Shown here piece by piece: positions 17,318-26,301 of a DNA stretch of 64,000 nucleotides (position 1 is its first letter; every line of letters begins with the position of its first letter). The DNA comes from Alphaproteobacteria bacterium (GTDB lineage: Bacteria > Pseudomonadota > Alphaproteobacteria > Micavibrionales > Micavibrionaceae). Under the pieces are notes generated by a model that worked only from the letters and a program-made list of their open reading frames with translations, did not search any database and was not told where the DNA came from. The DNA lies in contig JAACPE010000001.1 in the NCBI GenBank assembly GCA_009995595.1, positions 434,001 to 498,000 on the forward strand, in the 5' to 3' direction. Both the position numbers and the translations under genes were made by a program.

Positions 17318-18493
17318 ATGGTATTTTGGCGCAAAAAGAAGAATGAAGGCATGCAAGATCAAGAGCGTGCAGATGATGAATTGCTTCATCACAAAACGGA
17401 TCCCGAATTATCACCGCTCATAGAGGCAGAAAATGATCTTGCCCCCGATAATGTCATGGCAAAGAGTATGAATGCCATTGAGCCAAGGGATCTTACCGAT
17501 GCACATACAACGCCTGTTCCTGACCATACCCCTGTTGATGATTTTAAGGAAAGTGAAGACCTTAAAGATCATACGAATGAGGGTGGATGGTTTTCTAGAC
17601 TATCAAAAGGCTTGTCAAAATCATCGAATAAATTGGGGCAAAGCATCACGGACGTGTTCACCAAGCGTAAACTTGATCAAGAGGCGCTCGATGAGCTTGA
17701 AGAAATTCTGATTATGGCGGATATGGGCCCAAAGACTGCCGCCAAAATAGTCGCAGCATTCTCAGAAAATCGCTTTGATAAAGAGATTGAGGAATCCGAG
17801 ATTAAATCGGTTTTAGCCTCTAGCATGAGTGATATTTTAAAACCTGTTGCAATCCCGCTTGATATCAATGGCAAGAAACCTTTTGTCATGTTGGTGTGCG
17901 GCGTGAATGGGGCGGGAAAAACCACGACTATTGGTAAGCTCGCGCATGAATATCATATGAAGCAACACAAAAAGGTGATGATTGCGGCAGCGGATACGTT
18001 CCGCGCGGCGGCGGTCGATCAGCTTGAGGTTTGGGCAAAACGCGCACATGTGCCGCTAATTAAAAAAGACATAGGCAGTGACCCTGCGGCGGTTGCGTTT
18101 GAAGCATTAGAAAAAGCCAAGGCGGATGATGTTGATTTGTTGATGATTGATACGGCGGGGCGTTTGCAGAACAAAGCCAACTTGATGGAGGAACTGGCCA
18201 AGATTATCCGCGTGATTAAAAAGCAAGATGACACGGCGCCACATGCGATTGTGCTTGTGCTTGATTCAACCACGGGGCAAAACGCGCACTCACAGGTGCA
18301 GAACTTTAAAGATGTGGTGAATTTAACGGGGCTTGTTGTCACCAAGCTTGATGGCTCTGCCAAGGGCGGGGTTGTTGTATCGCTCGCGCAGGAATTCGGG
18401 CTGCCAATCCATGCCGTTGGCGTGGGCGAAAAGATTGAAGACCTTAGCCCGTTTAAGGCCGAGGAGTTCGCCAAGGCGCTTGTCGGTGCGTAA
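17318..18493 (+). CDS. ftsY: Signal recognition particle receptor FtsY
   Basis: FtsY is the membrane-associated SRP receptor GTPase. From ATG 17318 (AAGGA 7 bases upstream) the protein is 391 residues: an acidic, poorly conserved A domain (1-~95) starting with the basic MVFWRKKK, then the N domain with FSRLSKGLSKSSNKLG, and the GTPase with G1 GVNGAGKTTT at about 195-204, DTAGR and TKLDGSAKGG. The C-terminus VGEKIEDLSPFKAEEF is the family standard. An upstream in-frame GTG at 17279 is not supported. It follows dapF after about 100 bases. Confidence 0.97.
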   Translation: MVFWRKKKNEGMQDQERADDELLHHKTDPELSPLIEAENDLAPDNVMAKSMNAIEPRDLTDAHTTPVPDHTPVDDFKESEDLKDHTNEGGWFSRLSKGLSKSSNKLGQSITDVFTKRKLDQEALDELEEILIMADMGPKTAAKIVAAFSENRFDKEIEESEIKSVLASSMSDILKPVAIPLDINGKKPFVMLVCGVNGAGKTTTIGKLAHEYHMKQHKKVMIAAADTFRAAAVDQLEVWAKRAHVPLIKKDIGSDPAAVAFEALEKAKADDVDLLMIDTAGRLQNKANLMEELAKIIRVIKKQDDTAPHAIVLVLDSTTGQNAHSQVQNFKDVVNLTGLVVTKLDGSAKGGVVVSLAQEFGLPIHAVGVGEKIEDLSPFKAEEFAKALVGA

Positions 18494-18550
18494 TCAAATT
18501 TTAGTCATTCTAATTCATTGAGTTTTCATGTTTTTAGGCCATAATAGGGC

Positions 18551-19960
18551 ATGATTAAAAAGACAAAACCTACGATTTATTCCGATGCAGCCTCTGCCGT
18601 TCAAGCGATCTCTGATATTTATCAGGGGCAGGTAGATCACCTCTGCAAAAGCTTTGATGATTTTACGGCGGGAAAAATTCCAAAACAAAAAGTGCAGGGG
18701 TTCTATCCGTATTTGAAGATCGAGGTTTTTGATAAGGCCAGAGTGGATACCCGTTTTTCTTATGGGTTTGTTGCAAAGCCGGGGGTTTATCTCACTTCAT
18801 TAACGCGCCCCGACATTTTTCATCATTATTATACAAATCAGATTGAATTGCTTATTAAAAATCATGCTGTGCCTGTTGAAGTGGGATTGAGCGAAAAGCC
18901 CATTCCTATTCACTTTGCCCTTGGTGAGGATTTTCACCTTGAAGGCGATTTGACCAAGGAGCAAATGGTTGCCATGCCGAATTTGTTTGACCAGCCTGAT
19001 TTGGATTTGATGGATGACCAGATTGCCAATGGATATTTTCAGCCCAGTAAAGGAGAGCCTTCGCCGCTTTCGCTTTTTACCGCGCCGCGCGTGGATTTGA
19101 GCTTGATGCGTCTGAAACATTACACAGGGACTAATTCAAAACATTTTCAGAACTATGTTATTTTTACGAACTATCAGTTTTATATTGATGAGTTTATTAA
19201 GATTGGTCATGCGCGTGCGGGGCATGATGGATACACTGAATTTGTTATGCCGCAGGCCGATAAACGTTTGCCGCAAATGCCTGCCTACCATTTGAAACGC
19301 GCTGATGGAGCGGGGATCACGATGGTGAATATTGGTGTTGGGCCATCCAATGCCAAAACGATTACTGATCACATTGCCGTCCTGCGTCCGCATGCTTGGA
19401 TGATGTTGGGGCATTGCGCGGGTCTTAGAAATTCACAAGAGCTTGGTGATTATGTTTTGGCACATGGATATTTGCGCGAAGATAATGTTCTTTATAAAGA
19501 CTTGCATCCGAGCATTCCGCTACCTGCGCTCTCAGAAATTCAAATTGCACTTGAAACGGCAGTGAAGGAAATTTCGGGTAATGAGGGGCATGATGTGAAG
19601 AAGGTTATGCGGACGGGAACAGTCGCAACAGTTGATGATAGAAACTGGGAACTGCGATCATCGGTGCGGCAAAATCAGCGCTTTAGCCAAAGCCGTGCGA
19701 TTGCCCTTGATATGGAATCAGGCACGATTGCGGCCAATGGCTTTCGTTTTCGCGTTCCTTATGGGACGTTGTTATGTGTCTCCGATAAACCGCTTCATGG
19801 GCAATTAAAACTGCCCGGTATGGCGGATAAGTTTTATCGCGAGCGCGTGGATCAACATTTGCAAATTGGGCTTCGTGCGATGGAAATTCTGCGCGGGATA
19901 GGGCCAGAGAAATTACATAGTCGTAAGCTCCGCTCTTTTAACGAAGCCGCCTTCCAATAA
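18551..19960 (+). CDS. amn: AMP nucleosidase
   Basis: Amn cleaves AMP to adenine and ribose 5-phosphate, adjusting adenylate pools. The 469-residue protein has the two-part family layout: an N-terminal regulatory domain with RFSYGFVAKPGVYLTSLTRPD, and a nucleoside-phosphorylase-fold C-terminal domain with VNIGVGPSNAKTITDH, LMLGHCAGLR-type segment and ALDMESGTIAANGFRFRVPY, whose Glu/Asp residues bind the sugar and base. The length matches the family. It lies 57 bases after ftsY on the same strand and probably has its own promoter, since no functional link to ftsY is known. Confidence 0.94.
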   Translation: MIKKTKPTIYSDAASAVQAISDIYQGQVDHLCKSFDDFTAGKIPKQKVQGFYPYLKIEVFDKARVDTRFSYGFVAKPGVYLTSLTRPDIFHHYYTNQIELLIKNHAVPVEVGLSEKPIPIHFALGEDFHLEGDLTKEQMVAMPNLFDQPDLDLMDDQIANGYFQPSKGEPSPLSLFTAPRVDLSLMRLKHYTGTNSKHFQNYVIFTNYQFYIDEFIKIGHARAGHDGYTEFVMPQADKRLPQMPAYHLKRADGAGITMVNIGVGPSNAKTITDHIAVLRPHAWMMLGHCAGLRNSQELGDYVLAHGYLREDNVLYKDLHPSIPLPALSEIQIALETAVKEISGNEGHDVKKVMRTGTVATVDDRNWELRSSVRQNQRFSQSRAIALDMESGTIAANGFRFRVPYGTLLCVSDKPLHGQLKLPGMADKFYRERVDQHLQIGLRAMEILRGIGPEKLHSRKLRSFNEAAFQ

Positions 19961-19992
19961 TATCTAGCGTTGTTTGTTCATTTTCAGACTAA

Positions 19993-20021
19993 GCTTTGTC
20001 TTTCTTGCAAAATGACAAAGC
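19993..20021 (+). terminator. Possible weak terminator after amn
   Basis: The stem GCTTTGTC / GACAAAGC (19993-20000 and 20014-20021) has a 13-base loop, followed by an AT-rich but interrupted stretch. It lies 33 bases after the stop codon; the T-run is poor. Confidence 0.35.
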
Positions 20022-20053
20022 ATGCTTATTATTAAGTAATGCGAATATGACTG

Positions 20054-20326
20054 TTAGACGGTGATGTCGAGGGAGTTGCCGCGGTCAGCGGACGTGCCAG
20101 AGGCGACGAATGGTGTATCGCGGCTCGTTTGGGCGCTAGTGACATTTGTTGTCACATTACTTGTTTCTGTGCGATTGCTCTGGTTAACCTGACTTTGGTC
20201 GTTTGTGTTTTGAACAGGGTTACGGTTGGCTTGCTCGTTTTGTTCGCTGCGTTGTGTGACACCAGGATTCAAGGCTTTATTGACTGCAAATTGTTGCTGA
20301 AAGCCATTTTGTACTGATGTGACCAT
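20054..20326 (-). CDS. Small low-complexity Asn/Gln/Ser/Thr-rich protein
   Basis: 90 residues. After a possible short helix (VQNGFQQQFAVNKAL) the sequence is disordered in character and dominated by Asn, Gln, Ser and Thr. It ends in RGNSLDITV, a compact tail that looks more conserved than the rest. There is no signal peptide and no cysteine. ATG 20326 has AAAGGG 8 bases upstream, which supports translation. It stands alone between amn (convergent) and the DUF2336 gene (divergent, about 220 bases apart, with nothing clear in the gap). Function unknown. Confidence 0.6.
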   Translation of the reverse strand: MVTSVQNGFQQQFAVNKALNPGVTQRSEQNEQANRNPVQNTNDQSQVNQSNRTETSNVTTNVTSAQTSRDTPFVASGTSADRGNSLDITV

Positions 20327-20546
20327 TTATGAAACCCTTTAGTATTTTGAATTATTATTTACCTGAGATTTAAGTATACACGCGCTTTGTTAAGAAAGTC
20401 TTAGGACTTCAAGGTGTGATCATAGCGTTTTTCTTTAATAAAATCCTAAAAATAGATGGCATTTTAATAAAATAGTAATCTTTTATAGGTATATTAGGGG
20501 CAGATAAGGGAAAAACCTTACTTAAAAAAAACAGGGTAGAATAAAA

Positions 20547-21665
20547 ATGTATTCGGGGTTCATCGAGAAAAAACCAGAGATTGGTCAGCTGCTTGTACGG
20601 CTTTACGACAATCATAAGCTGTATTCTATATCAAATGGCCCAAGCGAAACAGCCCGTGAAGAATTGATTGGCATTTTTGCTGATTTGCTGGAGTTAAAGC
20701 TTAATCCCTCGGAAACTGAAACAATTACCGATGTTTTAATCGGCATTATCACACAGGCGGAAATTGATTTGCGCGCCGCGCTATCTGAGCGCTTAGCGGC
20801 GCAAAACGATGTGCCGTTGCGTATGGTTTTGTATCTTGCGAACGATGAGATTGATGTGGCCTTGCCAATTTTACAAAAGAGCAAAGTCTTAAGTGATATG
20901 GACCTTGTCTATATTGTTAAATCTAAAAAAGCCGATCATGCGCGGGCGATTGCAAAGCGTCCTAAAATGACAGATATCCTTATTAATGCTCTTGCTGATA
21001 CAGAAGATTTGCTAACGGCGATTAGCCTGGCGCGTAATGTGAATATTACAATCACCAATTATGCGATTGATAAGTTAACAGATATGGCAAAAGTATCTGA
21101 AGAACTTGCTGAGCCATTGATTGACCGTAAAGATATTCCCAAAGAAATGATTGCGTCATTATATCACCATGTCGGGCAGGCGCTTAAAGACAGTCTTGAT
21201 AAGAAATTTGGGGCGCAAGAGACTGCTTCTGCAAAAGAAAGTATTGATGACATCTTATTTGAAATGGAAAATGACGCGCATCCTGATTTTATTCCGGATA
21301 TGGCGATGATGATCCGCGCCGATAATATGATGGCAAAACGCCTTATTACGGCGGATGTTATGATTGATAATTTACGCCGTGGTCAGACGAGCTTTTTTGT
21401 CGCCTTATTTTCTGTTTATTGCGGTTTAGAAGCGCAAACCGTTGTCAATATTTTAAAACAAAAATCAGGACAGGGACTTGCGATTGCGTGCCGTGCCGTG
21501 GGTATGATGAAGCCAGAATTTATTAATATCTTTTTGCTGACACACCGTATTCGCACAGATGGATCAAAAGTTATTCATAAGAGTGAGCTCGGCTCTGCGC
21601 TTAAGTCGTTTGATCGCATGACACCAGAGATGGCATCACAAATCTTGAACGGTAAACGTCATTAA
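20547..21665 (+). CDS. DUF2336-type helical-repeat protein
   Basis: 372 residues, wholly helical, without signal peptide. The segment LRAALSERLAAQNDVPLRMV, then LANDEIDVALPILQKSKVLS and DLVYIVKSKKADHARAIAKR match the alphaproteobacterial DUF2336 family, which has HEAT-like helix pairs and no assigned enzyme activity; some relatives sit in c-di-GMP or motility loci. The C-terminal ~130 residues are helical and rich in Met. AGGG lies about 10 bases before the start. It ends 9 bases from the end of pgk, which runs the other way. Confidence 0.8.
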   Translation: MYSGFIEKKPEIGQLLVRLYDNHKLYSISNGPSETAREELIGIFADLLELKLNPSETETITDVLIGIITQAEIDLRAALSERLAAQNDVPLRMVLYLANDEIDVALPILQKSKVLSDMDLVYIVKSKKADHARAIAKRPKMTDILINALADTEDLLTAISLARNVNITITNYAIDKLTDMAKVSEELAEPLIDRKDIPKEMIASLYHHVGQALKDSLDKKFGAQETASAKESIDDILFEMENDAHPDFIPDMAMMIRADNMMAKRLITADVMIDNLRRGQTSFFVALFSVYCGLEAQTVVNILKQKSGQGLAIACRAVGMMKPEFINIFLLTHRIRTDGSKVIHKSELGSALKSFDRMTPEMASQILNGKRH

Positions 21666-21674
21666 AGTGAAACG

Positions 21675-22883
21675 CTAGGCGGCTTTTGATTGAGCCGTCA
21701 TGAGCGCAGCAACGCCAGGTAAAGTTTTACCTTCCAACCATTCCAAAAAAGCACCGCCAGCGGTTGAGACATAAGTCATGTCTTTGATGACTTTGGCGTT
21801 TTCAAGTGCGGAAACGGTATCACCGCCGCCTGCGACGCTGACGAGTCTTCCGCGTTGTGTGAGCGCAGCGACTTTTTCAGCAATCGCATTTGTACCGCGA
21901 TCAAACGGTTTAATTTCAAACACACCCATAGGACCGTTCCAAAGAACAGTTTTACATTGGTCAAGAATACCTTCGATATGGGCGATGCTTTGTTCGCCAA
22001 TATCAATAGCGCTCATCGTGTCAGGAAAGTGATCAAGGGTAACAGTTTGATAAGGCACCCCTGCGCCAAGGTCTTCGACAACAACGCAATCTATTGGTAA
22101 AACAATTTCGCAATTATTATCTTTTGCTGTTTGGGCGATGCGGTTTGCTTCATCGAGCATATCGCTTTCGCATAAGGATTTGCCAATGTTGTGCCCTTGG
22201 GCGAGAAGGAAGGTGTTGGCCATACCGCCGCCTAAAACAAGATAGTCGACTTTTTGTACGAGGTTGTTCAGCACGCTCAATTTTGTAGAAATTTTTGATC
22301 CGCCAACAAGCGCAGCAACAGGCTTTTGCGGTGCTTCGAGGGCGTTTTGTAAAGCGTTTAATTCAGCCTCCATCATTAACCCTGCGGCAGAGGGAAGGTG
22401 ATGAGCGAGGCCCTCAGTTGAGGCGTGGGCGCGGTGTGCGGCGGAAAACGCGTCGTTTACAAAAACATCACCCAGGACGGCGAGCTGTTTTGTAAAAGCA
22501 GGGTCATTGGCCTCTTCGCCAGCATGAAAGCGCACGTTTTCTAGTAAAAGCACATCACTTTCACCCATACGGGCAATCATCATTTTTGCCGTATCATCAA
22601 TGCAATCATCGGCGAATAAAACAGGGGTCTCCCAAATTTTTTCTAAAACAGGGATAATAAATGAAAGGGAGTAATCCGTATTTTTCTCCCCATTGGGGCG
22701 ACCAAAATGGGAGAGGATAACGATCTTTGCTTTTTCTTTTTTCAGTTTATCAATCGTGGGACGAAGACGGTCAATACGCGTTGTGTCCGTGACCATGCCA
22801 TCAGTTTGCGGCACATTTAAATCGGCGCGCAGCAAAACCACTTTACCGTTTACGTTAAGATCATCAATAGTTTTAAAAGTCAT
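21675..22883 (-). CDS. pgk: Phosphoglycerate kinase
   Basis: Pgk transfers phosphate between 1,3-bisphosphoglycerate and ADP in glycolysis. The 402-residue protein shows VLLRADLNVPQTDG with the substrate-binding residues, SHFGRPNG, LLENVRFHAGEE, the hinge GGSKISTKLSVL, the nucleotide segment NGPMGVFE and the C-terminal VAGGGDTVSAL. Length is normal. No other glycolytic gene (gap, fba, tkt) is adjacent, unlike in many alphaproteobacteria. The iminopeptidase gene ends 22 bases upstream on the same strand, so the two could be co-transcribed. Confidence 0.97.
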   Translation of the reverse strand: MTFKTIDDLNVNGKVVLLRADLNVPQTDGMVTDTTRIDRLRPTIDKLKKEKAKIVILSHFGRPNGEKNTDYSLSFIIPVLEKIWETPVLFADDCIDDTAKMMIARMGESDVLLLENVRFHAGEEANDPAFTKQLAVLGDVFVNDAFSAAHRAHASTEGLAHHLPSAAGLMMEAELNALQNALEAPQKPVAALVGGSKISTKLSVLNNLVQKVDYLVLGGGMANTFLLAQGHNIGKSLCESDMLDEANRIAQTAKDNNCEIVLPIDCVVVEDLGAGVPYQTVTLDHFPDTMSAIDIGEQSIAHIEGILDQCKTVLWNGPMGVFEIKPFDRGTNAIAEKVAALTQRGRLVSVAGGGDTVSALENAKVIKDMTYVSTAGGAFLEWLEGKTLPGVAALMTAQSKAA

Positions 22884-22904
22884 TTGTTTTTCCGTCTGTT
22901 TATT

Positions 22905-23888
22905 TTAGCAAATTGATTTCATTGTCTCTGTGGCCTCAATAAGGCGCGAGCGTATAGGAGGATCCATCGCAGAGTGACCGCCATCAGGGACAACAATATA
23001 TTCCGCCTCTGGCCAATTGGTATGTAGTTCGTGCGCGCTTGCAATCGGGCAAATCATGTCATAACGCCCTTGAACTATAATGGTCGGAATATGCCTGAAT
23101 TTATCAATATGATTTAGCAGGCTTGTTTCTTCGGTCATAAGTTGATTATAGAAGTAATGTACTTCTATTGTGGATATGGCCAGAGCGCGTGCGCGTTGTT
23201 CGTCGGTTGTCACAATCTCGTAATTAGGGATGAGGGAAGAACAGGCACTTTCATATAAGCTCCAGTTTATAGCGGCCTCCATCTTGGTTTTATCATCCCC
23301 GTTCATCAGCCGGTCATGATAAGCCTCTAGAATATTGTCGTGATCTTTTTCGGGAAGAATAGAGACAAATTGCTCCCACGGCTCGGGGAAGATGGTGTTG
23401 AGGCCATAAAGAAGCCAGTCAATTTCCGCTTCTTCCATCAGGAAAATACCGCGTAGTACCATGCTTTTGATACGCTCGGCATGTTTTGCGGCATAGGAAA
23501 GGGCGAGGGTACTACCCCATGAGCCGCCAAACACATGCCATTTTTCAATCTTTAAATGCTGGCGCAGTTTTTCAATGTCACTCACTAGATGCGCGGTTGT
23601 GTTATTGATCAGGCAAACGGGCGGGGTTGATTTTCCTGCACCGCGTTGATCGAACAGAATAATGCGGTAGTGATTGGGATCGAAATATTGGCGGTTAACA
23701 GGGCTTGTGCCGCCTCCAGGGCCGCCATGAATGAAAAGAACAGGCTGGCCATCAGGATTGCCGCTTTGTTCCCAGTAAATCTCGTGTGGTTTTTCAACAG
23801 CTAAAAACCCAGATGAATAAGGGCTGATCGGGAGAAATAAATCCATCATTGGTGTTGGGCGGATGGAATCTGGCTTGCGATGGTGCAT
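22905..23888 (-). CDS. pip: Proline iminopeptidase
   Basis: This S33-family alpha/beta hydrolase releases N-terminal proline from peptides. In 327 residues I see the oxyanion region HGGPGGGTSP, FDQRGAGKSTP, the nucleophile elbow GGSWGST with Ser123, the acid in QGRYDMICP and the catalytic His in GGHSAMD. Length fits the family (about 310-330). Translation may begin at ATG 23888 or at a later Met (MMDLFLPISPY, about residue 14), since the family start is usually close to the aromatic PY motif. It lies directly upstream of pgk on the minus strand. Confidence 0.93.
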   Translation of the reverse strand: MHHRKPDSIRPTPMMDLFLPISPYSSGFLAVEKPHEIYWEQSGNPDGQPVLFIHGGPGGGTSPVNRQYFDPNHYRIILFDQRGAGKSTPPVCLINNTTAHLVSDIEKLRQHLKIEKWHVFGGSWGSTLALSYAAKHAERIKSMVLRGIFLMEEAEIDWLLYGLNTIFPEPWEQFVSILPEKDHDNILEAYHDRLMNGDDKTKMEAAINWSLYESACSSLIPNYEIVTTDEQRARALAISTIEVHYFYNQLMTEETSLLNHIDKFRHIPTIIVQGRYDMICPIASAHELHTNWPEAEYIVVPDGGHSAMDPPIRSRLIEATETMKSIC

Positions 23889-23972
23889 TATTTCCCTTTC
23901 TGGCCTTTGTCATAGCTTAAAATATTAAGCATGAGATTAGACTTGCTATACGCCGCTGTCAAACGCTCTGTA

Positions 23973-24821
23973 TTATTGAATAATCTCAAGATGGTGGATA
24001 TCTTCAAGCTCTAAAAAAGGGCCGTTATACTCGCGCAGCCAGCCGCGAACACGGACTTTTTTGCCTGAGATGCTTGTTGGGCTGATGCCTTGTTGAGAGA
24101 GTTGTTTACGCTGTGATGTATTAATCATAACAGTGAAATCACTGCGCCAGTTATCGCCAAAATTTAGGTATAGATTGTTTTTGACTGATGCGGCATTAAC
24201 AACGCGCCCCTCTAAGATTACAAAATCGCCAAGATGATTGGCAGCCTGATCAGGTGTCATCATTTTGAAGGGGCTGTCTTTTGCCCATAAGCCAAGACCA
24301 GCAGTACGCGCTTTTTCTTCTTGAGATAACATAATAGCGTGCAATTGCGGGTTTGTTGGCTCGGTATAAACGCGGGCAAAACCCTTATCAATTAAAGCGC
24401 CCTGCAGCCAGAGTTCCGGTTTATCGCCTGCTTCTGTCTTCAGACCTTTGACGAGAATATGGCCTAAATCGTGATTCATGCGATTAATTCGCCCTTTTTC
24501 TGCCTTACGGGTTTGGTACACCATAATATCACGTCCCGCCTTAGAGGATTGACTGAAAAGGACTGCTTCTAAAAAGGCTTTAGCTTGGAACGAAAAATCA
24601 AAATCAGGGTTTGTTTTGTCAATAGGCAGATCAATACCCGTGAGGCGGACAATTTTTCCGTCTGTTAAGAGCAAAGTCTGGCCATCTATAATCTTGTTAA
24701 TTTTACCTGAATAGGTATGTTTAAGATCATTGGCCTCGGTTAGAAATGAAAAAGGATTTTCCTGTGCGATAGAGGGCGCAGAAACGACTAGTAACAATAA
24801 AACAATAAGGACACGCAGCAT
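23973..24821 (-). CDS. Exported nuclease-fold (SNase-like) protein with C-terminal OB-like domain
   Basis: 282 residues with a signal peptide (MLRVLIVLLLLVVSAPSIA, cleavage before QENP). Residues ~35-190 follow the thermonuclease fold: KINKIIDGQTLLLTDGKIVRLTGIDLP, FSFQAKAFLE, LIDKGFARVY and EEKARTAGLGLWA. The catalytic Glu normally following GIDxP is Ile here, so nuclease activity is doubtful. Residues ~195-282 (ILEGRVVNAASVKNNLYLNF through KVRVRGWLREYNGPFLELED) look like a nucleic-acid-binding OB-type domain. ATG 24821 overlaps the ATG of the divergent M48 gene within the same CATG; a TTG at 24857 is an alternative. Neither has a visible ribosome-binding site. Confidence 0.75.
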   Translation of the reverse strand: MLRVLIVLLLLVVSAPSIAQENPFSFLTEANDLKHTYSGKINKIIDGQTLLLTDGKIVRLTGIDLPIDKTNPDFDFSFQAKAFLEAVLFSQSSKAGRDIMVYQTRKAEKGRINRMNHDLGHILVKGLKTEAGDKPELWLQGALIDKGFARVYTEPTNPQLHAIMLSQEEKARTAGLGLWAKDSPFKMMTPDQAANHLGDFVILEGRVVNAASVKNNLYLNFGDNWRSDFTVMINTSQRKQLSQQGISPTSISGKKVRVRGWLREYNGPFLELEDIHHLEIIQ

Positions 24822-26301
24822 GAAAACACTATGGAACAAAGAAGGGCTTTTTAGCAAGAAGGCATTTGGATTGCTGGGCGTTATTGGATTGTTGGGCGTG
24901 GCGGCGTGTAGTGTGAACCCTGCAACGGGAGATCGTCAATTTACGGCGTTGTTACCTGCCGACAGAGAAGCGGCAATAGGGGCGCAAGAACACGCAAAAG
25001 TTGAGGCGACGTTTGGTAAGTTTATGACAGGACCCATTTCTGACTATGTGTCACGCGTGGGGGCAAAGGTTGCTGCCAATACTGAACGCAGTGACGTGCA
25101 ATATAAATTTTTTGTGATTGATAGCCCGATTGTCAATGCGTTTGCAGTACCTGGTGGTTACATTTATGTTTCGCGCGGGCTTTTAAATCTTGCCAATACC
25201 GAGGCAGAGCTTGCGGGTGTTTTGGCGCATGAGGTAGGGCATATAACAGCACGCCATGCGGCAGAGCGTGACTCACAGGGCTTTGTCGTCGGTTTAGGCG
25301 CCGCCATTATTGGTGCGGCCGCGAATGCGCCCGGCGTGTCACAAGCGGCAGGGCTTGGGTCAGAGCTTTACATCAAATCTTATTCGCGCGGGCAGGAGCA
25401 TGAGTCAGATTACCTTGGCGTAAGGTATTTAGCGCGGGCAGGATATGACCCGATGGCAATGGCTGATTTTTTACGCAGTCTTGATGCTCAAACGAAATTG
25501 GATGCACGGCTTGCGGGTAAGAAAACAGGGGAAGGCGCCAATTATTTTTCAACACACCCTGTGACGGCAGATCGTGTTATACAGGCGACGCAAAAGGCAC
25601 AACAAGTTAGCGTTGAGAGGCCAATCGTTCGCCGTGACGAATTCTTGCAACAGATTAACGGCCTTGTTTATGGCGATAGTGCCGATCAGGGATTTATTCG
25701 CGGGAATAAGTTTTATCATACGGCGCTTGGCTTTACCTTTACGATGCCCCAAGCGGCAAGGATGGTGAATTCCCCAACAGCGGTGAACACACAGCATCCC
25801 AATGGAACGATTATTGTTTTTGATATGGGTAAAGATCAAAGTAATTCTGATCCGCTTAGCTATATTAAAAATGTGTGGCTGAGAAATAAAGATGTTGCCA
25901 ATGGGGAGAGCATAACTGTGAACGGTATGCGCGGTGCAACGGCGGCCTTTACGGGGACTATTCAAGGCAAGGCAGCAACCATTCGTCTTGTTGCGATTGA
26001 ATGGAGGCCAGGAGAGTTTTTCCGTTTTCAAATGGCGATACCGAAAAATGTATCGAGCGCGTTTATGGATGAACTTAAAACAACGACATATAGTTTCCGC
26101 CGTTTAAGCGAGTCTGAAAAGCAATCGATTCAACCCAAAAAAATCCGTCTAGTAACGGCGCGCAGTGGCGACAGCGTTGCGAGTTTAGCAGCGCAAATGG
26201 ATGTGGATGAGCTTAAGGAAGATCAGTTCAAAGTTTTAAACGGATTGATTGGTAACACGCAAATAATTTCAGGGCGTCTTTATAAAATTATTTCTGATTG
26301 A
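24820..26301 (+). CDS. M48-family metalloprotease lipoprotein with C-terminal LysM-like segment
   Basis: 493 residues. An N-terminal lipobox (LLGVAAC, Cys30) predicts a lipid-anchored periplasmic protein. The zinc motif HEVGH is at 137-141, with the third ligand Glu in GQEHESDYLG. This matches the BepA/LoiP-type M48 family, which degrades misfolded outer-membrane proteins. The region ~300-430 carries a separate beta-rich domain (YHTALGFTFTMPQAARMVNS), and the end (RSGDSVASLAAQMDVDELKE) resembles a LysM-like module. AAGGA lies 8 bases before ATG 24820, inside the signal-peptide codons of the divergent gene. The stop is immediately next to the end of the convergent 813-residue gene. Confidence 0.9.
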   Translation: MKTLWNKEGLFSKKAFGLLGVIGLLGVAACSVNPATGDRQFTALLPADREAAIGAQEHAKVEATFGKFMTGPISDYVSRVGAKVAANTERSDVQYKFFVIDSPIVNAFAVPGGYIYVSRGLLNLANTEAELAGVLAHEVGHITARHAAERDSQGFVVGLGAAIIGAAANAPGVSQAAGLGSELYIKSYSRGQEHESDYLGVRYLARAGYDPMAMADFLRSLDAQTKLDARLAGKKTGEGANYFSTHPVTADRVIQATQKAQQVSVERPIVRRDEFLQQINGLVYGDSADQGFIRGNKFYHTALGFTFTMPQAARMVNSPTAVNTQHPNGTIIVFDMGKDQSNSDPLSYIKNVWLRNKDVANGESITVNGMRGATAAFTGTIQGKAATIRLVAIEWRPGEFFRFQMAIPKNVSSAFMDELKTTTYSFRRLSESEKQSIQPKKIRLVTARSGDSVASLAAQMDVDELKEDQFKVLNGLIGNTQIISGRLYKIISD

